Below, in pieces: positions 1 to 7,430 of a stretch of 62,057 nucleotides of DNA. The notes beneath the pieces are model-generated. The model searched no databases. It had not been told where the DNA came from and saw only the letters and a list, made by a program, of their open reading frames with translations. The stretch is from Clostridium sp. (GTDB lineage Bacteria > Bacillota_I > Bacilli_A > RF39 > UBA660). Position 1 is the stretch's first letter, and each line of letters opens with the position of its first letter. The stretch lies in the NCBI GenBank assembly GCA_023665725.1, contig JAMPDH010000007.1, positions 1-62,057 on the forward strand, in the 5' to 3' direction. A program made the position numbers and the translations under genes.

Positions 1-2
1 AA

Positions 3-197
3 GGATTAGAGCAAGGCATGAAGCAAGGCATAGAAAGAGGAATTGAACAAGGAATGAAAGAAGGGAAAATACAAGGAATTAATGAGAGAAATATAGAAAT
101 AGCTAAAAGTATGTTAAGTAAAAATTTTGATTTAAAGATTATATCTGAAATAACAAAATTACCTATTTCAGATATAACAAAACTAAATGAATCTTAA
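3..197 (+). CDS. Rpn/PD-(D/E)XK transposase-like protein, C-terminal fragment
   Basis: This is the 3' end of a gene that begins outside the window; only the last 64 residues are visible. They consist of a repeated Gly-Glu/Lys pattern (GIERGIEQGMKEGK), followed by a short helix-turn segment with Ile/Leu spacing that ends in TKLNES. This tail is characteristic of the Rpn family (recombination-promoting nuclease / PDDEXK_2 putative transposase), in which the nuclease core lies upstream. The nuclease itself cannot be judged here. A long perfect palindrome (219-253) follows the stop codon. Confidence 0.75.
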   Translation, partial: GLEQGMKQGIERGIEQGMKEGKIQGINERNIEIAKSMLSKNFDLKIISEITKLPISDITKLNES

Positions 198-218
198 TAA
201 TTCATAAAAATATATTAA

Positions 219-253
219 TTTATTTATAAACTATATTATAGTTTATAAATAAA
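219..253. repeat. 17-bp perfect inverted repeat with 1-nt centre
   Basis: The left arm (219-235) and right arm (237-253) are exact reverse complements around one base, giving a strong AT-rich hairpin just after the Rpn-like stop codon. No T-run follows, so it is not a typical terminator. It could end the upstream transcript, or mark the edge of a mobile element. Confidence 0.75.
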
Positions 254-269
254 GAGGTATTAGTTTTTA

Positions 270-296
270 ACACTTCTAATAATATTTCATACTATA
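270..296 (+). promoter_or_regulatory. candidate sigma-K-type promoter of spoVIF
   Basis: CATACTATA at 288-296 fits the sigma-K -10 pattern CATANNNTA, and an AC dinucleotide at 270-271 lies 16 bases upstream, matching the AC -35 element. In Bacillus subtilis, spoVIF is a sigma-K-dependent mother-cell gene, so motif and gene agree. Sigma-E recognition is also possible because the -10 classes overlap. Confidence 0.45.
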
Positions 297-313
297 TTTT
301 AGGAGTGGTTAAT

Positions 314-556
314 ATGAATTTTTCAGATAACTTTTTTAAAAAAATCGAAAATAAGACAAATGTAAATAAACAGACAATCTTAGATTTAGCTACAAAACTT
401 CAAAAAAATGATTTAAAGAATGAAAGTACATTAAGAGAAGTAATACAAGAACTAGGAAAAATGACAGGAAAAGATATATCAAAAGAAAAAGAAGATAAGA
501 TTATAAATGCTGTTGTAAACGACAATGTTCCAAAAGATATAGATAAAATGTTCTAA
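314..556 (+). CDS. spoVIF: Stage VI sporulation protein F
   Basis: This 80-residue protein resembles SpoVIF (YjcC), a small mother-cell protein needed for coat assembly and spore resistance in Bacillus. Family signatures are an N-terminal FFxKIExKT, a central ILDLATKLQ helix, and the C-terminal KEKEDKIINAVVNDNVPKDIDKM block. The ATG at 314 is chosen because AGGAG at 301-305 sits 8 bases upstream; the in-frame GTG at 305 would overlap that ribosome site. A sigma-K-like promoter precedes it and spoIVA lies 0.7 kb downstream on the same strand, so this is a small sporulation cluster. The role is inferred from family resemblance. Confidence 0.8.
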   Translation: MNFSDNFFKKIENKTNVNKQTILDLATKLQKNDLKNESTLREVIQELGKMTGKDISKEKEDKIINAVVNDNVPKDIDKMF

Positions 557-610
557 ATAAGTTGTTTTAAGTATTAAAAATGTGCTAAAATTAATAATAG
601 GTGGTTTAGC

Positions 611-1177
611 GTGATTGATATAAACAATTTTATAGAATTACTAGACAATATAGATGATTTAATAGATATATCCCTTGTTAGTTCCTTAAATGAAAATAGT
701 GAAAACCTTGAAGTAGGGATATTAAGTTATATTAATAAAAACTATCCTTTTATATTAATATCAAAAGGGCCTATTTTAGAAATAGCAGAAAATGGATATA
801 AAACTAGAACTATAAAATTTAAGGAAAATATGAAATTTAAGGTAGCAGATATAAGGTATAAATTAAATGAAAATATAATAGAAATTATTCAGGATGAAAT
901 AGATAAATTAAATAAACTTTTTACTTCTATCACGCTTGGAAGTAATTTTAATTATTTAGATTATATAGAAGATACTGTAGGAAATATAATGAAACTTCTC
1001 GTAGAAAAAAGTCATGGGTCCATGGTTTTTGCTAGAAATTCAATGAGCGTTAGAAAAGATGTTGAAACAATGATAAGTTCGTATTATCTAAATACAATGA
1101 GGGATTATGGCGAAAATTTAAAAATCAACTTTAAAATAAGTCAAAATATTATTGGCAATACAAAAACTAATTATTAA
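611..1177 (+). CDS. Uncharacterised protein between spoVIF and spoIVA
   Basis: This 188-residue soluble protein starts at GTG 611, with AGGTGG about 6 bases upstream. I do not recognise a family. It has no signal peptide or membrane segment. The first 90 residues look like mixed alpha/beta, and residues 90-165 look helical, including a conserved-looking SHGSMVFARNSMSVRKDVETM stretch. The gene lies between two sporulation genes on the same strand and ends at a weak hairpin with a T-run. A sporulation role is suggested only by position. Confidence 0.7.
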   Translation: MIDINNFIELLDNIDDLIDISLVSSLNENSENLEVGILSYINKNYPFILISKGPILEIAENGYKTRTIKFKENMKFKVADIRYKLNENIIEIIQDEIDKLNKLFTSITLGSNFNYLDYIEDTVGNIMKLLVEKSHGSMVFARNSMSVRKDVETMISSYYLNTMRDYGENLKINFKISQNIIGNTKTNY

Positions 1178-1202
1178 AATCTTGTTAAATACAAGTTTTT
1201 TT
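1176..1202 (+). terminator. weak intrinsic terminator
   Basis: CTTGT (1181-1185) pairs with ACAAG (1191-1195) around a 5-base loop, with flanking A-run/T-run pairing and seven T's. It ends the transcript of the 611-1177 gene and separates it from spoIVA. Confidence 0.5.
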
Positions 1203-1262
1203 ATGTTCTAATGCTTTTTTTATTTACATATATTTAACTAGATTATGGAAAGTAGGGAATAT

Positions 1263-2738
1263 ATGGAAAAAATTGAGATAATAAAAAGCATTACCGAAAG
1301 AACAGGTGGCGAACTTTATTTAGGAGTAGTAGGAGCAGTTAGAACAGGAAAATCAACTTTTATAAAAAAAGTTATTGAAAATTTAGTTGTACCTAATATT
1401 CAGGATGAATATGAAAGAAAAAGAGCTTTAGATGAAATTCCACAATCAGCGCAAGGAAAAGCTATAATGACAATGGAACCTAAATTTGTTCCAAGTAATG
1501 CTGCTAATATACAAATAGATGATTTTACAACTAGTGTTAGACTTGTAGATTGTGTTGGATATGTTATACCTGGGGCTAAAGGATATGAAGATGATAATGG
1601 ACCTAGAATGGTAAAAACACCTTGGTATGATGATGAAATACCATTTGTAGAGGCTGCTGAAATCGGAACTAGTAAAGTCATAAAAGATCATTCTACTATT
1701 GGTATAGTTGTTACAACAGATGGATCAATAGGAGAGATATCTCGTGAAAATTACATAGAAGCAGAAGAAAGAATAGTAACAGAATTAAAAGAAATTGGCA
1801 AACCTTTTATAATGGTTTTAAATTCAACACATCCAAATTCGAGTGAAACTAATTCTTTAGCAACCGAATTACAAGATAATTATAATGTACCCGTAATACC
1901 TATAAGCGTTGAGGACATGTCAGAACGTGACATATATTCAATTTTAAGAAGTGCGCTTTACGAATTTCCTGTATTAGAAGTTAAAGTAAATATGCCAGAT
2001 TGGATAGCTTGTTTATCTCCCAATAATTGGTTAAAGAAAATTTATATAGAAAAAATAAGAGAAAGTGTAATTGAAATTGATAAATTAAAAGATATAGATA
2101 ATATAACAACACATTTTATAGATTGTGAATATATTAAAAAAGCATATTTATCAGATGTAGATACATCTACTGGAATTGTAACTATTACGTTAGAATCACC
2201 AGATGATTTATATAATCAAGTACTTAAGGAAATAATAGGGATAGATATTAATAGTAAAAGTCAATTATTAAAATTATTTCAAGATTATGAAGAAGCTAAA
2301 AAGGAATATGATCAAATTAAAGATGCCTTAAAAATGGTAAAAGCAACAGGATATGGTGTTGCAAGCCCATCTCTTGCTGATATGAAATTGGATACACCAG
2401 AAATAATTAAGCAAGGTGGAAGATATGGTGTAAAACTTAAAGCAGTCGCACCTTCTATACATATGATTAGAGTTGATGTTGAATCTACATTCGAACCAAT
2501 TATAGGATCTGAAATACAAAGTAAAGAACTTATAAATTATTTAATGAAGGACTATAATACTGAACCAGATACTATTTGGAAAAGCGAAATATTTGGAAGA
2601 AGTTTAGATGTTATTGTTAAAGAAGGAATTCAAGCTAAATTATCATTAATGCCAGAAAATGCAAGACATAAATTACAGTTAACATTATCTAAACTTGTAA
2701 ATAAAGGTTCAGGAAACTTATTTGCTATAGTATTATAA
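1263..2738 (+). CDS. spoIVA: Stage IV sporulation protein A (spore coat ATPase)
   Basis: SpoIVA is the mother-cell ATPase that polymerises on the outer forespore membrane to form the coat basement layer. The 491 residues align essentially end to end with Bacillus SpoIVA (492 residues). Visible are a Walker A GAVRTGKST near residue 24, a PQSAQGKAIMTMEPKFVP segment, the G-domain-like LVDCVGY, and a well kept C-terminus (FGRSLDVIVKEGIQAKLSLM) used for SpoVM-dependent anchoring and polymerisation. ATG 1263 is preferred over ATG 1245 because it matches the family N-terminus and has AGTAGGG about 6 bases upstream. A terminator follows immediately. The gene looks intact. Confidence 0.97.
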   Translation: MEKIEIIKSITERTGGELYLGVVGAVRTGKSTFIKKVIENLVVPNIQDEYERKRALDEIPQSAQGKAIMTMEPKFVPSNAANIQIDDFTTSVRLVDCVGYVIPGAKGYEDDNGPRMVKTPWYDDEIPFVEAAEIGTSKVIKDHSTIGIVVTTDGSIGEISRENYIEAEERIVTELKEIGKPFIMVLNSTHPNSSETNSLATELQDNYNVPVIPISVEDMSERDIYSILRSALYEFPVLEVKVNMPDWIACLSPNNWLKKIYIEKIRESVIEIDKLKDIDNITTHFIDCEYIKKAYLSDVDTSTGIVTITLESPDDLYNQVLKEIIGIDINSKSQLLKLFQDYEEAKKEYDQIKDALKMVKATGYGVASPSLADMKLDTPEIIKQGGRYGVKLKAVAPSIHMIRVDVESTFEPIIGSEIQSKELINYLMKDYNTEPDTIWKSEIFGRSLDVIVKEGIQAKLSLMPENARHKLQLTLSKLVNKGSGNLFAIVL

Positions 2739-2766
2739 GCGTTATTTAACGCTTTTAATTTTTTTT
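2737..2766 (+). terminator. intrinsic terminator of spoIVA
   Basis: AAGCGTTA (2737-2744) pairs with TAACGCTT (2747-2754), followed by a T-rich tract. The stem begins in the stop codon. Confidence 0.8.
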
Positions 2767-2795
2767 AAAAAGTATTATAATATTTAAGGTGAAGC

Positions 2796-3608
2796 ATGAG
2801 AGTATATATAAATAAACATGTAATTAATTCTAAAGTTGATTTAAATATAGTTCATATATCTGATATACATTATCATGATAATTATAATTTAAAAAATTTA
2901 GATAAAATAGTAAATAGTATAGATAAGTTAAATCCAAATTATATATGTATAACAGGTGATTTAATAGATACTAGCGACATAAGTGATGAAAATATAGATA
3001 AATTTTGTATATTTTTAACTAAATTAACTAATATTTCTAAAGTCATAGTTGTTTTGGGTAATCATGATGTTATAAGTATAATTGGTAAAAAACGCATTTA
3101 TCATGTTAATGAATATTTTATATCTAAATTATATAACATAAAGAATTTATATTTACTTAGAAATTCAAAAATAACATTTACAAATATAACATTTATAGGA
3201 TATGAACCTAGTATAGATTATTATGAAATTATGAAAATTAATAATTTTAATTTACCGAATTTAAACAAAGAAAATTTTAATATATTATTAACCCATATAC
3301 CAGATCTCGTGTTAAATAATAATATAAATGTTGAAAATATCGATTTAATTTTATGTGGACATACACATGGTGGATTAATGCCAGAGTTTATAAAAGGTAA
3401 TATGGGATTAATATCGCCAACAAAAGAGTTTTTTCCTAAAAATGTTAGAGGTATAATAACACTTAAAAATACGGAACTTATAATATCAAGTGGTATAACT
3501 AAATTATCTAAATTATCACATTTATCACTATTTAATGGATTATATAGTAGTAATATTGTTAATATTATTGTGAAAACTAAGGTAATAAAATCAAAAAACA
3601 TATATTAA
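2796..3608 (+). CDS. Calcineurin-like metallophosphoesterase (YkuE/YaeI type)
   Basis: This is a 270-residue dinuclear-metal phosphoesterase. The metal ligands appear in order: SDIH (residue ~23), GDLID, GNHD, a TH(I)P histidine, and the closing GHTHGG. This pattern matches the YkuE/YaeI group, some of which act on lipid-linked phosphates at the membrane, but the substrate cannot be read from sequence. There is no signal peptide or N-terminal membrane helix, unlike many YaeI proteins. AGGTGA lies 6 bases before ATG. It stands alone between the spoIVA terminator and the hup promoter. Confidence 0.88.
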   Translation: MRVYINKHVINSKVDLNIVHISDIHYHDNYNLKNLDKIVNSIDKLNPNYICITGDLIDTSDISDENIDKFCIFLTKLTNISKVIVVLGNHDVISIIGKKRIYHVNEYFISKLYNIKNLYLLRNSKITFTNITFIGYEPSIDYYEIMKINNFNLPNLNKENFNILLTHIPDLVLNNNINVENIDLILCGHTHGGLMPEFIKGNMGLISPTKEFFPKNVRGIITLKNTELIISSGITKLSKLSHLSLFNGLYSSNIVNIIVKTKVIKSKNIY

Positions 3609-3622
3609 AATTACAAAAAACA

Positions 3623-3651
3623 TTGATTTTACATACTTAGTATGGTAATAT
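3623..3651 (+). promoter_or_regulatory. sigma-A-type promoter of hup
   Basis: TTGATT (3623-3628), a 17-base spacer and TAATAT (3646-3651), about 50 bases before the HU start codon. Confidence 0.65.
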
Positions 3652-3702
3652 TAAATTGTAAGCAAGATAGAGCTTGTTTATTAATACGAGGAGGTATATT
3701 AA

Positions 3703-3975
3703 ATGACAAAAACTGATTTAGTTGAATTCGTAGCAGAAAAAACAGGATTTACTAAAGCTGATTCTTCACGTGCTTTAGAGGCAGTGATAGAAGGAATTAC
3801 TAAAGGATTAAAAAAAGAAGGAAAGGTAGTAATAACTGGATTTTTAACTGCTACTGCTAAGCACAAAGATGCTAAACAAGGGCATAATCCAAGAACAGGA
3901 GAAAAACTTACAATACCTGCAAGAATTGCTGTTACGTTTAAGGCTGGTTCTAAACTAAAAGATGCTTTAAACTAA
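3703..3975 (+). CDS. hup: HU family nucleoid DNA-binding protein
   Basis: HU is the abundant histone-like dimer that bends and compacts DNA. The 90 residues match the usual HU length: N-terminal MTKTDLVEFVAEKTGF helices, a beta-arm with HNPRTGEKLTIPA, and VTFKAGSKLKDALN at the end. The usual F-x-P-G motif reads FKAG and the arm starts with Lys-rich KHKDAKQG, which are minor variants. It has a strong AGGAGG site, its own promoter and a downstream terminator, so it is a monocistronic, probably highly expressed gene. The symbol is generic; hbs would be the Bacillus name. Confidence 0.95.
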   Translation: MTKTDLVEFVAEKTGFTKADSSRALEAVIEGITKGLKKEGKVVITGFLTATAKHKDAKQGHNPRTGEKLTIPARIAVTFKAGSKLKDALN

Positions 3976-4000
3976 AATTGATAATAAATAAGCAGTAAAG

Positions 4001-4042
4001 AATATGTATTTAGACTTAATAGTTTAAATACGTATTTTTTTT
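4001..4042 (+). terminator. intrinsic terminator of hup
   Basis: A roughly 14-bp AT-rich stem (about 4001-4015 with 4021-4035), followed by eight T's. Confidence 0.75.
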
Positions 4043-4340
4043 GATAAAAAATATATATAGTGATATTAATTATATTAAATTCAGATGATTAATATCATAA
4101 AAATTAGTCAAATAATAGTAAATTAAATTGGTTAAAACTTTAAAATATGTATTTAAACGAAATAAATTATTAATATGAATTATCATCAATAATATTAATG
4201 TTTGCAATAATAGCTATAGTACTAGTTTTATAACAGCATTTAAATCTAAATTATAAAATAACTAAAGGGGTATAATTAAATATTTATGAATTTTTTAATT
4301 TATATAATAATATTAAGCATATATTTTTATAGGTGTTTTT
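4043..4340. other. non-coding AT-rich spacer
   Basis: About 300 bases between the hup terminator and the next gene. I see no ORF with a ribosome site, no tRNA, no repeat pair and no clear promoter beyond generic AT-rich boxes. Confidence 0.5.
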
Positions 4341-4976
4341 ATGAAAAAGAGTTTAATAATACTTATATTATTAGTTTTAAATATAACTATATATATAAGT
4401 AAAAGTAAGACAATGGAAGTTGGAATTATAGATTTAAACTTAAATGAAAATGATAAAGCCTTTACATTATTATCACTTGAAAACAGTAAGTCAATACTTA
4501 TAAATAACCAAGATTTATTACTACTAGAATATATTGATTCAACAGATATAGAAAAATCCTTAAAATTATATGGTATAGATATACTAAATAATTTAATATT
4601 AACTTCTCCAACTACAATAAATATAAAAAGTTATAATAAACAAACATTAAATCATAACATAAATATAAGTAATATAAATGTAATAAAAAAGGATAATATA
4701 ATATTAATGGATTATTATAATTATAGATTTTGTATATATAAAAGTGGCAAAGAAAAAGATTTGGAAAGTTGTGATTTTATATATTTTTTAAGTATAGATA
4801 ACGTTGATTTTTCTGATAATATTTTAGCTGTATTTTTTGACTTAGGAATTGAAAAAGAAAAAATAGAAAGATATTATGATAAATGGGTTGATAGTTATAT
4901 ATTAAAAGAAAATAGTTTTTATACATTAAAATTATCAAAAAATTTTTATGATGTCATTGAAGTACCATTAAATTAA
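4341..4976 (+). CDS. Exported protein, possible degenerate ComEC/metallo-beta-lactamase-like fold
   Basis: This 211-residue protein has an N-terminal hydrophobic segment (residues 4-19) that could be a signal or anchor. The order of motifs recalls the soluble lactamase domain of ComEC: VGIIDLNLNENDKAF where ComEC has its DVGQGD strand, then LKLYGIDILNNLILTSPTTIN where ComEC has LDYLILTHPHSDH, and a later DFIYFLS strand. All metal-binding His residues are missing. It would therefore be an inactive relative, if related at all. AGGTG precedes ATG. dnaD follows with its own apparent promoter. Confidence 0.6.
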   Translation: MKKSLIILILLVLNITIYISKSKTMEVGIIDLNLNENDKAFTLLSLENSKSILINNQDLLLLEYIDSTDIEKSLKLYGIDILNNLILTSPTTINIKSYNKQTLNHNINISNINVIKKDNIILMDYYNYRFCIYKSGKEKDLESCDFIYFLSIDNVDFSDNILAVFFDLGIEKEKIERYYDKWVDSYILKENSFYTLKLSKNFYDVIEVPLN

Positions 4977-5025
4977 TATACAAAATACTTAAAATAAGGT
5001 ATAATAACTTATGGTGATTTACGTG

Positions 5026-5649
5026 ATGGATAAATTTATACAAGTTATAAGTGAAAAGGATTATATTGTTCCAAAATTAATTTTACTTAACTATAAAAAA
5101 CTTTCAATAACTGCAGAAGAATTGATTTTAATAATTTATTTGATAAATAATGATAATTGTTTTGATTTAAAAAAAATAAGTTATGATTTAAATGTTGAAA
5201 GCAAATCTATAATGCAACTTATAAATAGTTTAGTATCTAAAAATCTTGCAACATTAGAAGTTAAAAAGAAAGGTAATACAAGAAGTGAATATGTAAACCT
5301 AGGACAAATATATAAAAAAATAGCTTTTGACTTTATAGAAGAAAAACAAGAAAAAAATAATAATATATTTGATAGATTTGAGACAGAATTTGGAAGAACA
5401 CTATCCCCAATGGAGTATGAAATAATAAATTCTTGGTTAGAAAATTTTAAGGAAGAAACTATTATACTAGCGCTAAAGGAATCTATTTATAATGGAGTAA
5501 GTAATTTAAGATATATAGATAGAATTTTATACGAATGGCAAAAAAAAGGTATTGAAACTGAGGAAGACATAGAAAAAGATAGAAAAAAGTTTAATTCACA
5601 TAAAAAAGTAACTGAAACATTCGATTATGACTGGTTAAATAATGAATAG
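5026..5649 (+). CDS. dnaD: DnaD replication initiation/primosome protein
   Basis: DnaD remodels the origin and helps load the replicative helicase together with DnaA, DnaB and DnaI in low-GC Gram-positives. The 207 residues contain the N-terminal winged-helix domain (about 1-105) and the C-terminal DnaD domain (about 115-195), with the diagnostic FETEFGRTLSPMEYE, ALKESIYNG and LRYIDRILYEWQKKGI. It aligns over its full length with Bacillus DnaD. ATG 5026 is chosen over ATG 5011 because GGTGAT sits just upstream and the family begins here. It overlaps nth by 8 bases; the dnaD-nth pair is conserved in Bacilli. Confidence 0.93.
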   Translation: MDKFIQVISEKDYIVPKLILLNYKKLSITAEELILIIYLINNDNCFDLKKISYDLNVESKSIMQLINSLVSKNLATLEVKKKGNTRSEYVNLGQIYKKIAFDFIEEKQEKNNNIFDRFETEFGRTLSPMEYEIINSWLENFKEETIILALKESIYNGVSNLRYIDRILYEWQKKGIETEEDIEKDRKKFNSHKKVTETFDYDWLNNE

Positions 5650-6256
5650 CAAAATATTTGATTATTTAGATGAATTGATACCAAATCCTACATGTGAATT
5701 AAATTATAAAAAAGACTATGAACTTTTAATAGCTACAATGTTAAGTGCCCAAACAACTGATAAGAGAGTTAATAGTGTAACAGAAGTTTTATTTAAAAAA
5801 TATCCAACTATAAAAGATTTAAAAGATGCACCAATAAATGATGTTAAAAATATAATAAGATCTATTGGGACATATAATAAAAAAGCTATCAATGTTATTG
5901 ATATAGCAAATCATCTTTATTTAGAACAAAACGGTATAGTTCCAAACGATAGGAATTATTTAGAAAACTTGCCTGGAGTGGGAAGAAAAACAACTAATGT
6001 TGTATTAAGCAATTTATATAATGAACCATGTATTGCAGTTGATACGCATGTTAAAAGAGTAAGTGCAAGGCTTGGAATATCTAAATTTACAGATAATGTT
6101 TTAGAAGTTGAAAAAAAGCTAAATAAAGTAATCCCAAAAGAAAAATTATCTAGGATTCATCATCAATTTGTATTATTTGGAAGATATTATTGTAAAGCCA
6201 AGAATCCTAATTGTAATAATTGCAAAATAAAAGAATTTTGTAAGAAAAATGATTAA
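5642..6256 (+). CDS. nth: Endonuclease III (DNA glycosylase/AP lyase)
   Basis: Nth removes oxidised pyrimidines and nicks abasic sites in base-excision repair. The 204 residues show the helix-hairpin-helix LPGVGRKTTNVV with catalytic Lys, the catalytic Asp in VDTHVKRVS, and a C-terminal 4Fe-4S cluster with spacing C-x6-C-x2-C-x5-C (CKAKNPNCNNCKIKEFC). All catalytic parts are intact. The start overlaps the dnaD stop, implying translational coupling. Confidence 0.96.
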   Translation: MNSKIFDYLDELIPNPTCELNYKKDYELLIATMLSAQTTDKRVNSVTEVLFKKYPTIKDLKDAPINDVKNIIRSIGTYNKKAINVIDIANHLYLEQNGIVPNDRNYLENLPGVGRKTTNVVLSNLYNEPCIAVDTHVKRVSARLGISKFTDNVLEVEKKLNKVIPKEKLSRIHHQFVLFGRYYCKAKNPNCNNCKIKEFCKKND

Positions 6257-6317
6257 TTTTCAATGCTATTTGGATAATTTTAAGAAAAATATTCAATATA
6301 ATATTGAGGAGGAATTT

Positions 6318-6755
6318 ATGGATAATAAAGAAAATGAAGTAAATGTATTAGATGAGTTGAATAAAGGGGCATGTATGGGAATGGATGCAATACACTATGT
6401 TATAGAAAAAGTTGAAGATGATTCCTTACATAAGGTTTTAACTGCACAATATAATGAATATAAGCAGATATCTGACAAAATTTGTGATTTATACCCAGAA
6501 TATAGTGAAAAAAAGCCTCATGAAACAAATGTAATGAATAAGGTAATGACATGGTATGGTGTACAACTAAATTTATTAACTGACAAAAGTAATTCTAAAA
6601 TAGCAGAACTTTTATTGCAAGGAACTAATATGGGGATTATTGAAGGAAGAAAATTATTAAATAATAAAAATACAGATAATGAAGTTCATTCTTTAGTAGA
6701 AAAGTATGTTGCAGTTCAGGAAAAGGCAGTAGAAAAATTAAAAACTTTTTTGTAA
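6318..6755 (+). CDS. Ferritin-like four-helix-bundle protein, function unknown
   Basis: This 145-residue helical protein has the pattern of a clostridial hypothetical family: a first helix with LDELNKGACMGMDAIHYV, a middle ETNVMNKVMTWYGVQLNLLTDKS, and ISTAELLLQGTNMGI-like text before the last helix. Four long helices suggest a ferritin-like or DUF2383-like bundle. A canonical E-x2-H di-iron motif is not evident. ATG 6318 follows GAGGAGG, which is far better than the upstream in-frame ATG 6249 that overlaps nth. A bidirectional terminator closes the dnaD-nth transcript. Confidence 0.7.
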   Translation: MDNKENEVNVLDELNKGACMGMDAIHYVIEKVEDDSLHKVLTAQYNEYKQISDKICDLYPEYSEKKPHETNVMNKVMTWYGVQLNLLTDKSNSKIAELLLQGTNMGIIEGRKLLNNKNTDNEVHSLVEKYVAVQEKAVEKLKTFL

Positions 6756-6784
6756 AAAAAGCTTAGCAATAGCTTAAGCTTTTT
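6756..6784. terminator. bidirectional intrinsic terminator
   Basis: AAAAAGCTTA (6756-6765) pairs perfectly with TAAGCTTTTT (6775-6784). A/T runs flank the stem on both sides, so it can terminate both the 6318-6755 gene and the convergent XRE gene, whose stop codon lies in the stem. Confidence 0.85.
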
Positions 6785-7013
6785 ATAATTCTTTTCTATT
6801 TATATTTTCTGCAGTTAGAGTAACACTTTTATTGATGAATTCTATTTCAAATCCACATGCTTTAGAAATAGTATATACAGTATTATAACTTGGTTCAAAT
6901 TTTTCATTTTCATACTGAGAAATAGTATTTTGAGGAATACCTGTAATATTTGATAACTCCTCTTGAGTTAACCCTCTACTTTTTCTAATAGTTTTCAGGA
7001 TTTTTCCAATCAT
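6783..7013 (-). CDS. XRE-family transcriptional regulator, copy 1
   Basis: This 76-residue one-domain Cro/CI-type repressor contains a helix-turn-helix spanning LTQEELSNITGIPQNTISQYE, followed by a short strand tail (CGFEIEFINKSVTLTAENINRKEL). It is a close paralogue of the gene at 7098-7328, with an identical NINRKEL ending. The ATG at 7013 has GGGTGG upstream; the TTG at 7028 is a longer alternative. A perfect TATAAT on this strand (7039-7044) lies inside an operator-like inverted repeat, consistent with negative autoregulation. Confidence 0.9.
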   Translation of the reverse strand: MIGKILKTIRKSRGLTQEELSNITGIPQNTISQYENEKFEPSYNTVYTISKACGFEIEFINKSVTLTAENINRKEL

Positions 7014-7032
7014 AATAACCACCCGCAATAAT

Positions 7033-7049
7033 TATCTCATTATAAGATA
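7033..7049. promoter_or_regulatory. XRE operator site 1 (TATCT-N7-AGATA)
   Basis: TATCTCATTATAAGATA. It contains the likely -10 box (TATAAT on the minus strand) of the adjacent XRE gene, so binding would block transcription. Confidence 0.65.
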
Positions 7050-7063
7050 TTTTTTTCTTGAAA

Positions 7064-7080
7064 TATCTTTGAGGCAGATA
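7064..7080. promoter_or_regulatory. XRE operator site 2 (TATCT-N7-AGATA)
   Basis: TATCTTTGAGGCAGATA, starting 31 bases from site 1, or three helical turns on the same DNA face. Confidence 0.65.
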
Positions 7081-7097
7081 TATAATATTAGTAGAAC

Positions 7098-7328
7098 TTA
7101 AAGTTCCTTTCTATTAATATTATTTGATGTAAGGGTACAAGATTTTCCTTTAAATTCTATTTCAAACTCGCAAGCATTAGAAATTTTAGTTATTATTTCA
7201 AAAGTAGGTTCAATTCTACCGGTTTCATATTGAGAAATAGTATTTTGAGGGATACCGGTCATATTTGATAAGTTAGTTTGTGTCATGCCTTTAAGTTTTC
7301 TCATGGTTTTTAATATTTTTCCAATCAT
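7098..7328 (-). CDS. XRE-family transcriptional regulator, copy 2
   Basis: A 76-residue paralogue of the 6783-7013 gene, same length and same layout: helix-turn-helix with MTQTNLSNMTGIPQNTISQYE, then CEFEIEFKGKSCTLTSNNINRKEL. ATG 7328 is preferred by alignment with the paralogue; an ATG three codons upstream (7337) is possible. Operator pairs upstream of both genes are displaced by 318 bases, so the duplicated unit includes the promoter. It is divergent from the small gene at 7431 and shares its upstream region with it. These are probably phage- or TA-type repressors adapted to the chromosome. Confidence 0.9.
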   Translation of the reverse strand: MIGKILKTMRKLKGMTQTNLSNMTGIPQNTISQYETGRIEPTFEIITKISNACEFEIEFKGKSCTLTSNNINRKEL

Positions 7329-7350
7329 ATTAATCATCTCATGAATAAAT

Positions 7351-7367
7351 TATCTCAAAGTTAGATA
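7351..7367. promoter_or_regulatory. XRE operator site 3 (TATCT-N7-AGATA)
   Basis: TATCTCAAAGTTAGATA, upstream of XRE copy 2. It shares TATCTCA with site 1. Confidence 0.65.
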
Positions 7368-7381
7368 TAACATTGTCGATT

Positions 7382-7398
7382 TATCTATTTTTGAGATA
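7382..7398. promoter_or_regulatory. XRE operator site 4 (TATCT-N7-AGATA)
   Basis: TATCTATTTTTGAGATA, starting 31 bases from site 3, the same spacing as sites 1 and 2. It lies nearest the divergent gene at 7431. Confidence 0.65.
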
Positions 7399-7430
7399 GA
7401 AATTAAATTTATAACATTAAGGAGTAAAGT

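Noticed and set aside
1203-1262. Sigma-E promoter for spoIVA
   Set aside because: CATATATT resembles the -10 box, but no matching -35 is visible at the required distance.
1400-1691. Minus-strand open frames inside spoIVA
   Set aside because: Antisense to a highly conserved gene, with no family features or ribosome sites.
7373-7379. TTGTCGA between XRE operators 3 and 4, as a 0A box
   Set aside because: One mismatch from the core and wholly explained as spacer between operator sites.
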